A stretch of DNA of 16,289 bases from an uncultured Acetatifactor sp. (GCA_910587555.1 CAJULV010000078.1:1-16289), one strand, 5' to 3'. Numbered from the stretch's first letter, positions 6,695 to 14,831 are shown. A program made the numbers and translations. The notes: generated by a model from the sequence alone, not told the origin.

Positions 6695-7368
6695 CTGTGG
6701 TTGAACTGTATTATGTGGAGGATGATGCCAATATCGCATCCATTGTAAAAGAATATCTGGAACAGCGGGACTTTCAGGTAAGGCTCTTCGGGACGCTTGC
6801 ACAGGCAGGGCAGGCGCTAAAGGAGCATGTTCCCACCCTTGTTTTATTGGACTGGAACATGCCGGACGGCCATGGGGACAGTCTGTGCCAGTGGATTCGC
6901 AGGAACCGGAGGGAGCTGCCGGTTATTTTTCTCACCGTTCGCGGAGACAGCGCGGACATTGTGGCGGGTTTCAAAAACGGCGCAGACGATTATGTGGCAA
7001 AACCCTTTGAACTGGAGGTCTTGTATTCGCGGATTCAGGCATTGCTCCGCAGAACCGGCAATGTGGCAGAGCAGTATCTCTCCTGCGGCGGAATCGAAAT
7101 TGACCAAAACCGCCATACCGTATCCTGCCATGCAGAGGAAATATCCTTAAGCGAAGCGGAATACAGGCTGCTTTTGTACCTGATGCAGAATAAGGGAAAG
7201 ACGGTTACCAGGGAAAAAATACTGGAGCAGGTATGGGATGTAAACGGAAATTATGTGAACAACAATACCCTTACGGTTACCATGAAACGGCTGCGGGATA
7301 AGCTTTATCAGCCGGAGTGCATGAAGACAGTGAGAAGTATAGGCTACCGCATGGAGGATACCATATGA
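6679..7368 (+). CDS. OmpR/PhoB-family response regulator
   Basis: The 229-residue product has a receiver domain (about 8-122) with acidic residues E14, D15 and D16, phosphoacceptor D58 in LVLLDWNMPDGHG, T86 in VIFLTVRG and K108 in YVAKPFE. A winged-helix trans_reg_C output domain (about 130-226) carries SLSEAEYRLLLYLMQN and TVTMKRLRDKL, and ends VRSIGYRMED. The start at 6679 has only a weak ribosome site and overlaps DUF523, so translation may be coupled; a GTG at 6697 is an alternative start. The stop overlaps the kinase ATG (ATGA). As in BceRS-type modules, it likely activates the downstream ATPase/permease pair. Confidence 0.95.
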   Translation: MDGKLTVVELYYVEDDANIASIVKEYLEQRDFQVRLFGTLAQAGQALKEHVPTLVLLDWNMPDGHGDSLCQWIRRNRRELPVIFLTVRGDSADIVAGFKNGADDYVAKPFELEVLYSRIQALLRRTGNVAEQYLSCGGIEIDQNRHTVSCHAEEISLSEAEYRLLLYLMQNKGKTVTREKILEQVWDVNGNYVNNNTLTVTMKRLRDKLYQPECMKTVRSIGYRMEDTI

Positions 7369-8576
7369 GGGGACGCAGAAACATACTGGTTACTTTGGGA
7401 TTTGCCCTGTCTGTCAGCCTGATTGCGGCAGCCGTGTCTGTCCTGCTTGTTTCTTACCATTACAGCCAGGCTCAATTTGACCTGCTGAATATGATCTGCA
7501 GTAAAGTGGCGGAGCAGGAGCCGGAGACAAAAAAGATCATTTCCGCGGCATTAAAGGAATATACCGCGGGGAATCGTGACGGCGCGGCGGAAGGGGATGT
7601 GTTGTCCGCATTGGGATATGATATTTCGGATTTTTCAGCCCCGGGACATAATGGTTTGTCTGCGGCAGCGGGGTTTGCGGCGGGAATGCTGCTTTTGGTT
7701 TTTACCGACTGGTATCGGAACAAAAGGGATGCCATGCGGATCCGGGCATTGGCGGAGTACCTGGAACAGGTGAACACCGGAAAGGCTGCCATTTGGTCCG
7801 CTTCCGGGGAGGACGATTTCTCCAAACTGGAAGATGAAATCTATAAGACGGTGACATTTCTTTATCAGACAAAGGATTCCGCATTACAGGCCAGGAATGA
7901 TTTTGCGGAAAATCTGTCCAATATTGCCCATCAGATCAAAACACCCATTACTGCCATTTCCCTTTCTGTCCAGATGATGCGGCAGAAGGCTTCAAAGGTT
8001 TTCACGGCAGAGGATATCATGGAGGGCAGCAGGCATCTTGAACAGGTGGAAAAGCAGCTTTTACGGCTGACGCATCTGGAGGAAGCCCTGCTTGTTTTAT
8101 CCAGAATTGATGCCGGAACATTGCATTTACAAAGGGAAGAGGTGGATGTCTTTACGCTGCTTGTCCTGGCGGCGGATAATCTGCAGGAACTGTTTGCGGA
8201 TTCCCGCACTTCCGTTGAGATACCGGAGCAGGGTGAGATGCTGGTGATTGCGGATCTGGACTGGACCATGGAGGCAGTGATGAATCTGATGAAAAACTGC
8301 ATGGAACACAGTCCCGGGGGGAAAGTGCATTGTTCCTATGCGCAGAATCCGCTCTATACGGAAATTTTGATATGGGACGACGGGGGCGGGTTTGCAAAAG
8401 AGGACATGCCCCATCTTTTTGAACGGTTTTACCGGGGGCAGAATGCAGGCGAGGGCGGTATCGGAATCGGACTGGCTCTGGCAAAGGAGATGATTGAACG
8501 CCAGAACGGAGCCATACGGGCAAGAAACAGGCCGGAAGGCGGCGCACTTTTTGAAATTCGCTTCTACAGTCACTGA
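7365..8576 (+). CDS. Membrane sensor histidine kinase
   Basis: The start at 7365 is chosen because GGAGG at 7353-7357 is well placed and the ATG overlaps the regulator stop; the upstream extension is not needed. The product is 403 residues. It has a first membrane segment (ILVTLGFALSVSLIAAAVSVLLV), an extracytoplasmic stretch of about 75 residues, a second segment (AAGFAAGMLLLVFTDWY), and a HAMP-like or linker region. The dimerisation domain carries H189 in NIAHQIKTPITA, the N-box has N311 in NLMKNCMEHS, then DDGGGF (338-343) and the glycine box GIGIGLALAKEM. All catalytic motifs are present. It is paired with the OmpR-type regulator and precedes an ABC module. With a sensor domain of this size it could sense a ligand directly, unlike BceS with its very short loop. 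Confidence 0.95.
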   Translation: MRGRRNILVTLGFALSVSLIAAAVSVLLVSYHYSQAQFDLLNMICSKVAEQEPETKKIISAALKEYTAGNRDGAAEGDVLSALGYDISDFSAPGHNGLSAAAGFAAGMLLLVFTDWYRNKRDAMRIRALAEYLEQVNTGKAAIWSASGEDDFSKLEDEIYKTVTFLYQTKDSALQARNDFAENLSNIAHQIKTPITAISLSVQMMRQKASKVFTAEDIMEGSRHLEQVEKQLLRLTHLEEALLVLSRIDAGTLHLQREEVDVFTLLVLAADNLQELFADSRTSVEIPEQGEMLVIADLDWTMEAVMNLMKNCMEHSPGGKVHCSYAQNPLYTEILIWDDGGGFAKEDMPHLFERFYRGQNAGEGGIGIGLALAKEMIERQNGAIRARNRPEGGALFEIRFYSH

Positions 8577-8600
8577 ACTGTAACTTTCATTTGCTATACT
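8565..8600 (+). promoter_or_regulatory. Inverted repeat plus -10 element upstream of the ABC module
   Basis: TACAGT (8565-8570) and ACTGTA (8577-8582) form a perfect inverted repeat with a 6-base spacer that spans the kinase stop codon. A good -10, TATACT (8595-8600), follows, but no -35 is recognisable at 16-18 bases. This is typical of a promoter that needs an activator, presumably the upstream regulator. The transcript would have a leader of about 140 bases (to 8749) containing the perfect palindrome GCTTCCGGAAGC (8694-8705) and no gene. Confidence 0.42.
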
Positions 8601-8749
8601 GAAAGGACAGAGCCGCAGGAACCAGTTCCCGTAATAAGAGGGAGAAGGGGCCCGGAGGACGGGGAATGTCCTGGAGAACCGGCGTACAAAAGGGCTTCCG
8701 GAAGCGTGGGATACTCTGGAGAATCTGCGGGCAGATGAAAGGAGAAAAA

Positions 8750-9430
8750 ATGGAGATTTTAAAATGTGAGGGAGTCAGGAAGGTATATGGCTCCGGCCCA
8801 AATGAGGTAACGGCCCTTAACGGGATTGACCTGTCCGTCAGCAAGGGAGAATTTGTGGCCATTATCGGCGCATCCGGTTCCGGCAAATCCACCCTGCTGC
8901 ATATTCTGGGCAGTGTGGACAAGCCCACAGAGGGAAAGGTTATGATAGACGGAACGGACCTTTCCGGACTGAACCGGACGGAGGCGGCCATTTTCCGGCG
9001 CAGAAAGGTGGGGCTTGTGTACCAGTTTTACAATCTGATCCCCACGCTTACAGTGCGGAAAAACATTCTCATGCCCCTTGCCCTTGACCGGAAAAAGCCC
9101 AATCAGGAATATTTTGAGAAGGTGGTAAATTCTCTGGGCATTGCAGACAGGCTTGAGGCTATGCCGAACCAGTTATCCGGCGGCCAGCAGCAGAGGGTTG
9201 CCATTGCCCGTTCCCTGATTTACCGTCCGGCCCTGCTTCTGGCGGACGAACCCACCGGGAACCTGGACCGGAAAAATACCGGAGAGATTATGGATATGTT
9301 AAAACTGGCGGGCCGCAATCTGGGACAGACCATTTTGCTCATTACCCATGACGAAAAGGTGGCCCTGGAAGCAGAGCGCATGATAACAATAGAAGACGGA
9401 CGAATAGTCAAAGATGAGAGAAGGAGGTGA
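8750..9430 (+). CDS. ABC transporter ATP-binding protein, BceA/MacB type
   Basis: The start at 8750 follows AAAGGAG at 8738-8744; the reading frame extends upstream to 8666, but that part has no ribosome site and no family similarity. The 226-residue product has Walker A GASGSGKST (40-48), Q92 in VYQFYNLIPTLT, signature LSGGQQQ (142-148), Walker B ALLLADE (161-167) and H200 in LLITHDE. The YQFYNLIPTLTV Q-loop and ADEPTGNLD place it with the ATPases that serve FtsX/BceB-type permeases. It partners the 739-residue permease that follows. Its stop codon is embedded in a very strong Shine-Dalgarno sequence (AAGGAGGTGA). Confidence 0.95.
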   Translation: MEILKCEGVRKVYGSGPNEVTALNGIDLSVSKGEFVAIIGASGSGKSTLLHILGSVDKPTEGKVMIDGTDLSGLNRTEAAIFRRRKVGLVYQFYNLIPTLTVRKNILMPLALDRKKPNQEYFEKVVNSLGIADRLEAMPNQLSGGQQQRVAIARSLIYRPALLLADEPTGNLDRKNTGEIMDMLKLAGRNLGQTILLITHDEKVALEAERMITIEDGRIVKDERRR

Positions 9431-9452
9431 ACCGTTGTCATCCACTGTATGA
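9421..9452 (+). other. Strong Shine-Dalgarno with a five-codon frame ahead of the permease
   Basis: AAGGAGGTGA at 9421-9430 is the strongest ribosome site in the window, yet it is about 35 bases from the permease ATG at 9465. At optimal distance lies TTG 9435, in frame with the permease, but the frame stops at TGA 9450-9452 after five codons. Either initiation at 9435 is followed by reinitiation at 9465, or a nonsense change has shortened an older permease start. Confidence 0.45.
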
Positions 9453-9464
9453 CAGCAATGGGAT

Positions 9465-11684
9465 ATGTGGAAAGAGTATTCATGGAGTTATATGAAAAAC
9501 AACCGTTCCTCCAGTTTGTCCGTCATGATAGCGGCATTTATTTCAGCCCTGCTTTTATCCCTGTTGTGCGGATTGTTTTACAATGCATGGAAATATGAGG
9601 TTGAGCGGATTGAGCAGGAGGAAGGCGGCTGGCACAGCCGGATTCTTGGGGAGCCTGCGGAGAAGGACATGGAAACCGCAAAAAATTTCGCCAATGTAAG
9701 GGAGGCTGTGGCAAATCCGACAGGGGATAACGATGCAGGACCGGCATTGGATCTTTATTTTGAAGACCTGGGCGCGGTTTTCACAGATACCCCCCGTATT
9801 GCGGAACAAATTGGCGCTGCACCGGAACAAATCGTCTATCATTATGGGCTTCTGGCAATGTACCTGGTCCGGGATTCCAGTGATACGGCGCCCAGACTGT
9901 TATTTCCCATGTTTTTACTGATCCTGTTTTTGGCCGCGTTCTCGCTGATTGTGATTATCCACAATGCTTTTGCGGTATCCATGAACGCCCGGATTTATCA
10001 GTTTGGTATATTTTCAAGCATTGGGGCCACGCCAAAGCAGATTCGGGCCTGTCTTTTACAGGAAGCGGCAGCGCTTTGTGCGGTACCGGTTCTCCTTGGG
10101 AACCTGGCAGGCATTGCAGGCAGCATGGGACTGCTGAATGTAGTCAATGTGCTGTTGGGCAGCGGTGTGGAAGGACGGCATAAAGCGGTATTTGGCTATC
10201 ATCCCTGGGTCTGTGCCCTGACACTGCTTGTAACAATCCTGACAATATGGATATCCGCATGGATTCCGGCAGGAAAATTAAGCAGGCTGACGCCGCTGGA
10301 GGCAATCAAAAACACCGGTGAATTACAGCTAAAGCGCCGGAAACATTCTTCTATCCTCCGGCTGCTGTTGGGCGTGGAGGGAGAACTGGCGGGGAATGCC
10401 CTGAAGGCCCAGAGGAAAGCCCTGCGCACAGCATCCCTGTCTCTTATATTTGCGTTTCTGGCGTTTGCGATGATGCAGTGCTTCTTTGCGCTGTCCGGAA
10501 TCAGCACAAGAGAAACCTATTTTGAAAGGTATCAGGACGTATGGGATTTGATGGTTACCCTGAAAGATACGGATGTGGATGCTGTGGAAGAAATCCAGGC
10601 CATGCAGGGGATGAAGGGGGCAAAGAGCGCCATTTTGTACCAGAAGGCGGCCGCAAAGAGGATCATTGCAGAGGAAGAAATCAGCGAGGAAATGAAATCC
10701 TTCGGCGGTTTTTCCCATGCTTCCGAAGCGTATGTAACCCAGGTGGATGGCGGATGGATGGTAAACGCCCCGCTGGTCATACTGGATGATAATAGCTTTC
10801 AGCTGTACTGTGAACAGATTGGAATTACACCGCAGCTTCATGGGGCAGTCATATGGAACCAGATTCGGGATGTGACAAACCCGGATTTCCGGCATCCGGA
10901 TTTTATGCCTTATATCAAGGACCAAAACGCCCCTGCCGCAAGTGTTTTACGACAGGCAGGGAATGGGGAAATGACGGCTGAAATACCGGTTCTGGCTTAC
11001 ACGGAAAAAGTCCCTGTTATCAGGGAGGAATATGCAAAGCTTGACTATTATGAACTGGTGCATTTTATCCCGGTATCTTTGTGGAAGGAGATAAAGGGAC
11101 AGATAGGCGGGACGGAAAAAGACAGCTATGTCTGCATTCTGGGCGGAGAGAATCCGTCATTGGAAGAACTGGATATGCTTCAGGAGGAGATGGACCTGGC
11201 AGTCCGGGGGAAATATACCATGGAATGGGAAAACCGCATTCGGGAATATGAGACAAACAACAGACAGATACAGGGAATGAAGGCAATCTTCGGCGGCTTT
11301 TGCATCCTGCTTGGAATCATCGGCATGGGCAATGTGTTTTCCAACACCCTGGGATTTGTGCGCCAGAGGAAAAGGGAATTTGCAAGATATATGTCGGTTG
11401 GAATGACGCCCGGGGAACTCCGGAAAATGTTCTGCACGGAGGCACTGGTGATAGCGGGCAAACCGGTGCTGATCGGCCTTCCTCTTGTCGGTATTACAGT
11501 GGGCTGTATGCTGAAGATGAGCTATGTTGCAGTGGGGGAATTTATGGCGGAGGCGCCCCTGGTTCCCATTCTCCTGTTTATACTGGCCGTCTTGGGTTCT
11601 GTGGCACTGGCCTATTACCTTGCCTGGCGGAATGTGCGCAAAATCAGTTTGACAGAGAGTCTTCGGGATGATACCATGATGTAA
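9465..11684 (+). CDS. ABC transporter permease with two FtsX domains, BceB/MacB-like
   Basis: The product is 739 residues. The first half has an N-terminal membrane segment (SVMIAAFISALLLSLLCGLF), an extracytoplasmic loop of about 110 residues, and three segments containing the FtsX loop FGIFSSIGATPKQIR. The second half has a segment near TASLSLIFAFLAFAMM, an extracytoplasmic domain of about 240 residues, then three segments with the matching loop FARYMSVGMTPGELR. The membrane segments number about eight. The large second extracytoplasmic domain recalls BceB-like permeases, which handle or sense cell-wall-active peptides, though BceB usually has ten segments. It pairs with the ATPase just upstream. 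The ATG at 9465 has no good ribosome site of its own (see the 9421-9452 entry). The substrate is unknown. Confidence 0.93.
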   Translation: MWKEYSWSYMKNNRSSSLSVMIAAFISALLLSLLCGLFYNAWKYEVERIEQEEGGWHSRILGEPAEKDMETAKNFANVREAVANPTGDNDAGPALDLYFEDLGAVFTDTPRIAEQIGAAPEQIVYHYGLLAMYLVRDSSDTAPRLLFPMFLLILFLAAFSLIVIIHNAFAVSMNARIYQFGIFSSIGATPKQIRACLLQEAAALCAVPVLLGNLAGIAGSMGLLNVVNVLLGSGVEGRHKAVFGYHPWVCALTLLVTILTIWISAWIPAGKLSRLTPLEAIKNTGELQLKRRKHSSILRLLLGVEGELAGNALKAQRKALRTASLSLIFAFLAFAMMQCFFALSGISTRETYFERYQDVWDLMVTLKDTDVDAVEEIQAMQGMKGAKSAILYQKAAAKRIIAEEEISEEMKSFGGFSHASEAYVTQVDGGWMVNAPLVILDDNSFQLYCEQIGITPQLHGAVIWNQIRDVTNPDFRHPDFMPYIKDQNAPAASVLRQAGNGEMTAEIPVLAYTEKVPVIREEYAKLDYYELVHFIPVSLWKEIKGQIGGTEKDSYVCILGGENPSLEELDMLQEEMDLAVRGKYTMEWENRIREYETNNRQIQGMKAIFGGFCILLGIIGMGNVFSNTLGFVRQRKREFARYMSVGMTPGELRKMFCTEALVIAGKPVLIGLPLVGITVGCMLKMSYVAVGEFMAEAPLVPILLFILAVLGSVALAYYLAWRNVRKISLTESLRDDTMM

Positions 11685-11925
11685 ATTTAAATTCAAATAC
11701 CCTCCTGCGGCATCCTTCCCGCCAGTGGAACGAGCATCCGGGGACACTGACAGTATCGGCCATGCAGGCACTGCGTCCGAAGACTCTTTGCCGTGTTCCG
11801 GGGCGGTTATGCCGTCAGCCTGGTATGAGACGGGGGATTCGCTGCCCCGTGTACCGGATTAAATCCGTTACCGTTCAGACAGCCCCTCTTGCGGAGTCAA
11901 AATTACACTTTGTGTGAACTGCTGC
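11685..11925. other. Gene-free gap between convergent operons
   Basis: No reading frame with family resemblance was found on either strand. There are two small inverted repeats: ACGGGG (11830-11835) with CCCCGT (11845-11850), and CGGATT (11855-11860) with AATCCG (11862-11867). Neither is followed by a T-run, so I do not call a terminator although one is expected here. Confidence 0.5.
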
Positions 11926-12918
11926 TTAAAGCCCGGGGCGCAGCGGCTGCGGAGAAGGGGCTTCTGCGCACAGCGTCAGCACAAAACGGATTGCAGTCTG
12001 CCCCTCACCGGGGGAGGGCTGCTCCGTCCTGGGCAGAGCCTGCGCTGTCAGGGAGCCGCCCATGGCTTCCGCCAGGGACCTGGCAATGGTCAGCCCCAGG
12101 CCGGAGCCTCCGTTGTTTCGGGCGGCATCATTTCTATAAAAACGATTGAAAAGATTCGGTATATCATCCCCTCTTATTTTCTCGGAATCATTTTCAAAAA
12201 CAACCTGAACCTGCCCGCAGTCCTCCAGGATGCGGACATCCAGATAACTGTGGGCATATCTTCCTGCATTCTGGAGCATGTTTGCGAAAATGCGTTCACA
12301 GGCGTCCTTGTTTCCCAGTACCATCACGGAATGCTCCAGCAAGTGGCTTTCCAGGGAAAATCCTTCTTTTTCCAGAGCGCTGTAATTGTCCGCAAGGCTC
12401 TCCCGCAGCAGCCTGCACAGGTCCAGACGTTCCGGCTCCAGGGAAAAATCCGCGCCGTTTACCCGGGAAAAGGCGTAGAACTGGGAGACCAGATGCTCCA
12501 TGGACCGGGCGTTTCGCTCCAGTACATCCAGGGATTCTTCAAACCGGAAAGAGGGATTTCCTCCGGGCGTTTTCAGCCATTTCAGATACCCCAGGATAAC
12601 CGTCAGGGGCGTGCGCAGGTCATGGCTGATGTCCTCGATCTGCTGTTGGAACTCCCGCTCCCTTTTTTCATAGCCCAGGCGCTCCCTGCGGATCTGCTCC
12701 AGGGCGCCGTTGATGGATTTCAGCAGCCGCTCCAGTCCTTTGTCCGGCAGGGGCAGACGGAGGATTCTGTTTTGAAGCACATGGTCCTGGATTTCCGCCA
12801 GTTCCAATGCCGTCTCCCGGAGAGCATGCTCCAGTGCGAAATACCGAATGGAAAAGTATGTTGAAACAATCAATAAAAACACCAGTCCCAAATCCTGTAC
12901 CCGGAAAAAATCTCCCAT
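11926..12918 (-). CDS. Sensor histidine kinase, third gene of a lantibiotic-type ABC operon
   Basis: The product is 330 residues. It has a single N-terminal membrane segment (GLVFLLIVSTYFSI), no real extracytoplasmic domain, a charged coiled region (about 60-92), then phosphoacceptor H99 in ISHDLRTPLTVI. The ATPase domain has N217 in ANMLQNAGRYAHS, D244 in FENDSEKI, and the glycine box GSGLGLTIA (271-279). The ribosome site is GGAGG, 6 bases ahead. Such intramembrane-type kinases often sense through an associated transporter, which fits its place after the ATPase and permease. No cognate response regulator lies in this operon or next to it in the window, which is unusual. The proline-rich C-terminal tail (from about 300) is not part of the domain. 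Confidence 0.94.
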   Translation of the reverse strand: MGDFFRVQDLGLVFLLIVSTYFSIRYFALEHALRETALELAEIQDHVLQNRILRLPLPDKGLERLLKSINGALEQIRRERLGYEKREREFQQQIEDISHDLRTPLTVILGYLKWLKTPGGNPSFRFEESLDVLERNARSMEHLVSQFYAFSRVNGADFSLEPERLDLCRLLRESLADNYSALEKEGFSLESHLLEHSVMVLGNKDACERIFANMLQNAGRYAHSYLDVRILEDCGQVQVVFENDSEKIRGDDIPNLFNRFYRNDAARNNGGSGLGLTIARSLAEAMGGSLTAQALPRTEQPSPGEGQTAIRFVLTLCAEAPSPQPLRPGL

Positions 12919-12931
12919 CCTGCTCCTCCCT

Positions 12932-12945
12932 GAAAACGCGTTTTC
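12932..12945. repeat. 14-bp perfect palindrome upstream of the kinase
   Basis: GAAAACGCGTTTTC is a perfect 14-bp palindrome lying just before the kinase ribosome site, in the 56-bp gap after the permease. It could be an operator or part of an RNA processing or termination hairpin. Confidence 0.5.
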
Positions 12946-12974
12946 CTCTTCTTACATGGGGCGCCGTTTTTTTT

Positions 12975-13754
12975 TCAAATGTCCCGTTTCCTCAATAATA
13001 GCACACCTGCCAGGCCAAACACAAGGATTCCGGCTGCGCCCGAAAGGAGGCATCTTGCCATGCCCGCTCCGGTGTCCCATATGGTGACGCATTCCGACAT
13101 GTTTACCCGTGTGCCTGCCGGGATGAAGTTGGCGGGCATCCACATGGCTGCATCCGTGAGCGCGTCCCCTCCAAAGGGCAGGAGCATCCCGGCGAACTGC
13201 AGAAGCTTGGGCAGGAGCAGCATTACCGTCAGCCATGTGAGGACGCTGAAGAAGCTGTTTTGAAAAAGATCCAGTAGAACCACGGCCAGAATCAGGGAGC
13301 CGGTGGCAATCAGGGACATGGCGGGGATTTCCAACAGCATATCCTGGGCGGTAGTGGGGCCCTGGGCATGGAGCAGCGATGCGCTTCCGATATATACTGG
13401 CAGCGCCGCTGCAAGCAGGATCAGAGAGACCGTGAAGCAGACGATACATTTTCCGGCGAAAAGCTGCATCCGGGAAATGCCGTGGGCGATGCTGTTCCCC
13501 ATGGTGCCGTTTCGCCTGTCCGATTCATACAGCATGACGGCCACATCGGCGGCTACATAGCAGTACATCATAGGTACGGACACCAGCATGGAATAGGAGA
13601 AAGAAGCAGAGCCGTAACGGAAATGCTCCACATCTTTCATCAGGAACAGGACCAGGTTCATGGACAGGATGATTGCCAGAAGGCCTATGGCAGTCCCGTG
13701 GATCTCCTTGCTGTGTAACGCTCTGTAGAGCTCGCTTTTGATATAATTCAGCAT
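12975..13754 (-). CDS. ABC-2 type transporter permease, lantibiotic-immunity-like
   Basis: The start at 13754 (GGAGGG about 9 bases ahead) overlaps the ATPase end by 7 bases, so translation is coupled; the longer open frame upstream is the shadow of the ATPase. The 259-residue product begins MLNYIKSELYRALHSKEIHG, the typical cytoplasmic entry of this family, and has six predicted membrane segments, among them GLLAIILSMNLVLFLM, CIVCFTVSLILLAAALPVYI and the final GILVFGLAGVLLLRKRDI. Between segments 2 and 3 is ESDRRNGTMGNSIAHGISR, a loop typical of BcrB/NisEG/MutEG-like permeases, which remove lantibiotics or bacitracin from the membrane. The actual substrate is unknown. Confidence 0.92.
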   Translation of the reverse strand: MLNYIKSELYRALHSKEIHGTAIGLLAIILSMNLVLFLMKDVEHFRYGSASFSYSMLVSVPMMYCYVAADVAVMLYESDRRNGTMGNSIAHGISRMQLFAGKCIVCFTVSLILLAAALPVYIGSASLLHAQGPTTAQDMLLEIPAMSLIATGSLILAVVLLDLFQNSFFSVLTWLTVMLLLPKLLQFAGMLLPFGGDALTDAAMWMPANFIPAGTRVNMSECVTIWDTGAGMARCLLSGAAGILVFGLAGVLLLRKRDI

Positions 13755-14674
13755 GATGTTTTCCCTCCGTTCTTCAGGTTCATGTAATAGTCTTCCAGAG
13801 AAGCGGACCTGCGCTCCAGTTTCAGGATGCAGAGTCCGTGCTCCATGGCCAGGCGGCTGTAGGCCCCAGGTTCCCGGCGGAAGCCGCGGATCTGTATGGT
13901 GCCCTCCGGGAGTACCCGCCAGTTCTCCTCCGGGAAATGCTTTGCCAGCAGGGCGGCGTACTTTTCCCTGTCCTCCACGGCAATGTCCAGACGGTCCGCG
14001 CATTTTTCCCGCAGCTCCTGGGCGGATATCTCATCCAGAAGGTTTCCCCCGCTTAAGAACCCGAACATGGTGGCGGTCTGTTGAAGCTCGGACAGGATAT
14101 GACTGGACAGCAGGATGGTGATGCGCTTTTCCGTGTTCAGCCTCTGGAGCAGGGCGCGCAGCTCCACGATACCGCTGGGATCCAGGCCGTTGACGGGTTC
14201 GTCCAGAACCAACAGCGCAGGCTCCCCCAGCAGGGCGATGGCAAGGCCCAGCCGCTGCTTCTGGCCCAGGGAGAGGCACTTGCATTTTTCCCGGCGCTTT
14301 TCCAGGATGCCTACAAGCTCCATAATCTGCTCCGCCTTTTTCCTGCCCGGGACGCCCTTTTGGATGCGGTAATATTCCAGGGTGCGCTCCACGGTCATGT
14401 TGGGGAAAAAGCCGGGATGTTCGATGATGACTCCCATCTGCCTGCGGCAGCGGCGGAGTTCCCTTTCTCCGGACTGGCCGAACAGGCGGATCTCCCCTGC
14501 GGTGGGGAAGATGTGCCCTGCCAGGAGCTTTAACAGGGTGGACTTTCCCGCGCCGTTGTCGCCGATGAGCCCGTAGATGCTCCCGGGCTGCACCCCCAGG
14601 TTCACCTGGTTCAGGGCCGGGACGGAGCGGTATTTTTTTGTGATTTGCCGTGCTTCTATAACATAGTCATTCAT
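13748..14674 (-). CDS. ABC transporter ATP-binding protein, BcrA/lantibiotic-immunity type
   Basis: The 308-residue product has Walker A GDNGAGKST (38-46), IIEHPGFFPNMT with Glu85 in the Q-loop position (as is usual in the BcrA/NisF group), signature LSLGQKQRLG (134-143), Walker B ALLVLDEP (153-160), VNGLDPSGI and switch H192 in LLSSHILSEL. A C-terminal accessory region of about 90 residues follows, normal for this group. The start at 14674 follows AGGAGG at 6-7 bases. It is the first gene of the operon with the permease and kinase. The 5' leader is about 190 bases long and highly structured. Confidence 0.95.
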   Translation of the reverse strand: MNDYVIEARQITKKYRSVPALNQVNLGVQPGSIYGLIGDNGAGKSTLLKLLAGHIFPTAGEIRLFGQSGERELRRCRRQMGVIIEHPGFFPNMTVERTLEYYRIQKGVPGRKKAEQIMELVGILEKRREKCKCLSLGQKQRLGLAIALLGEPALLVLDEPVNGLDPSGIVELRALLQRLNTEKRITILLSSHILSELQQTATMFGFLSGGNLLDEISAQELREKCADRLDIAVEDREKYAALLAKHFPEENWRVLPEGTIQIRGFRREPGAYSRLAMEHGLCILKLERRSASLEDYYMNLKNGGKTSC

Positions 14675-14710
14675 TTCTGGCCTCCTGATTTAATTTGCTG
14701 CGAGATAGCA

Positions 14711-14831
14711 CGAAAGGGTAAAGTCGCTTCGACACACCTGTAATGAAAGAAACTTTTATCCGAAAGGGAACTCATAAAAGTTCCGCTCGTGTGCCTTTAC
14801 TGTCCAACAGATTTCTCAGCTGGACCTTTCG
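14711..14831 (-). promoter_or_regulatory. Candidate structured leader RNA with a three-way junction
   Basis: Complementary segments nest perfectly. CGAAAGG (14711-14717) pairs with CCTTTCG (14825-14831). GTAAAG (14718-14723) pairs with CTTTAC (14795-14800). CACAC (14733-14737) pairs with GTGTG (14789-14793). AACTTTTAT (14751-14759) pairs with ATAAAAGTT (14774-14782). A side hairpin GTCCA/TGGAC (14802-14825) completes the junction. Alternatives exist: CGAAAGG is repeated at 14761-14767, and GGAACT (14767-14772) can pair with AGTTCC (14779-14784) instead of the 9-bp stem. A further hairpin, GCCGGA/TCCGGC, lies at 14839-14859. The strand is assigned because the region lies in the leader of the leftward ABC operon. 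It matches no riboswitch class I can name. Confidence 0.5.

Noticed and set aside
8666..8749. Upstream extension of the second ABC ATPase to 8666
   Set aside because: The added residues are basic and unlike the family, with no ribosome site. AAAGGAG at 8738 supports the ATG at 8750.
11830..11867. Terminator between the convergent operons
   Set aside because: The two inverted repeats have short stems (one with a single-base spacer), and no T-run follows on either strand.
13755..14003. Upstream extension of the ABC-2 permease to 14003
   Set aside because: This portion is an out-of-frame reading of the ATPase. The family start MLNYIKSELYRA at 13754 has its own ribosome site.
14711..14831. Known riboswitch, T-box or group II intron domain
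   Set aside because: I see no T-box sequence, no group II domain V, and none of the conserved cores of the riboswitches I can recall. It is left as an unassigned structured element.
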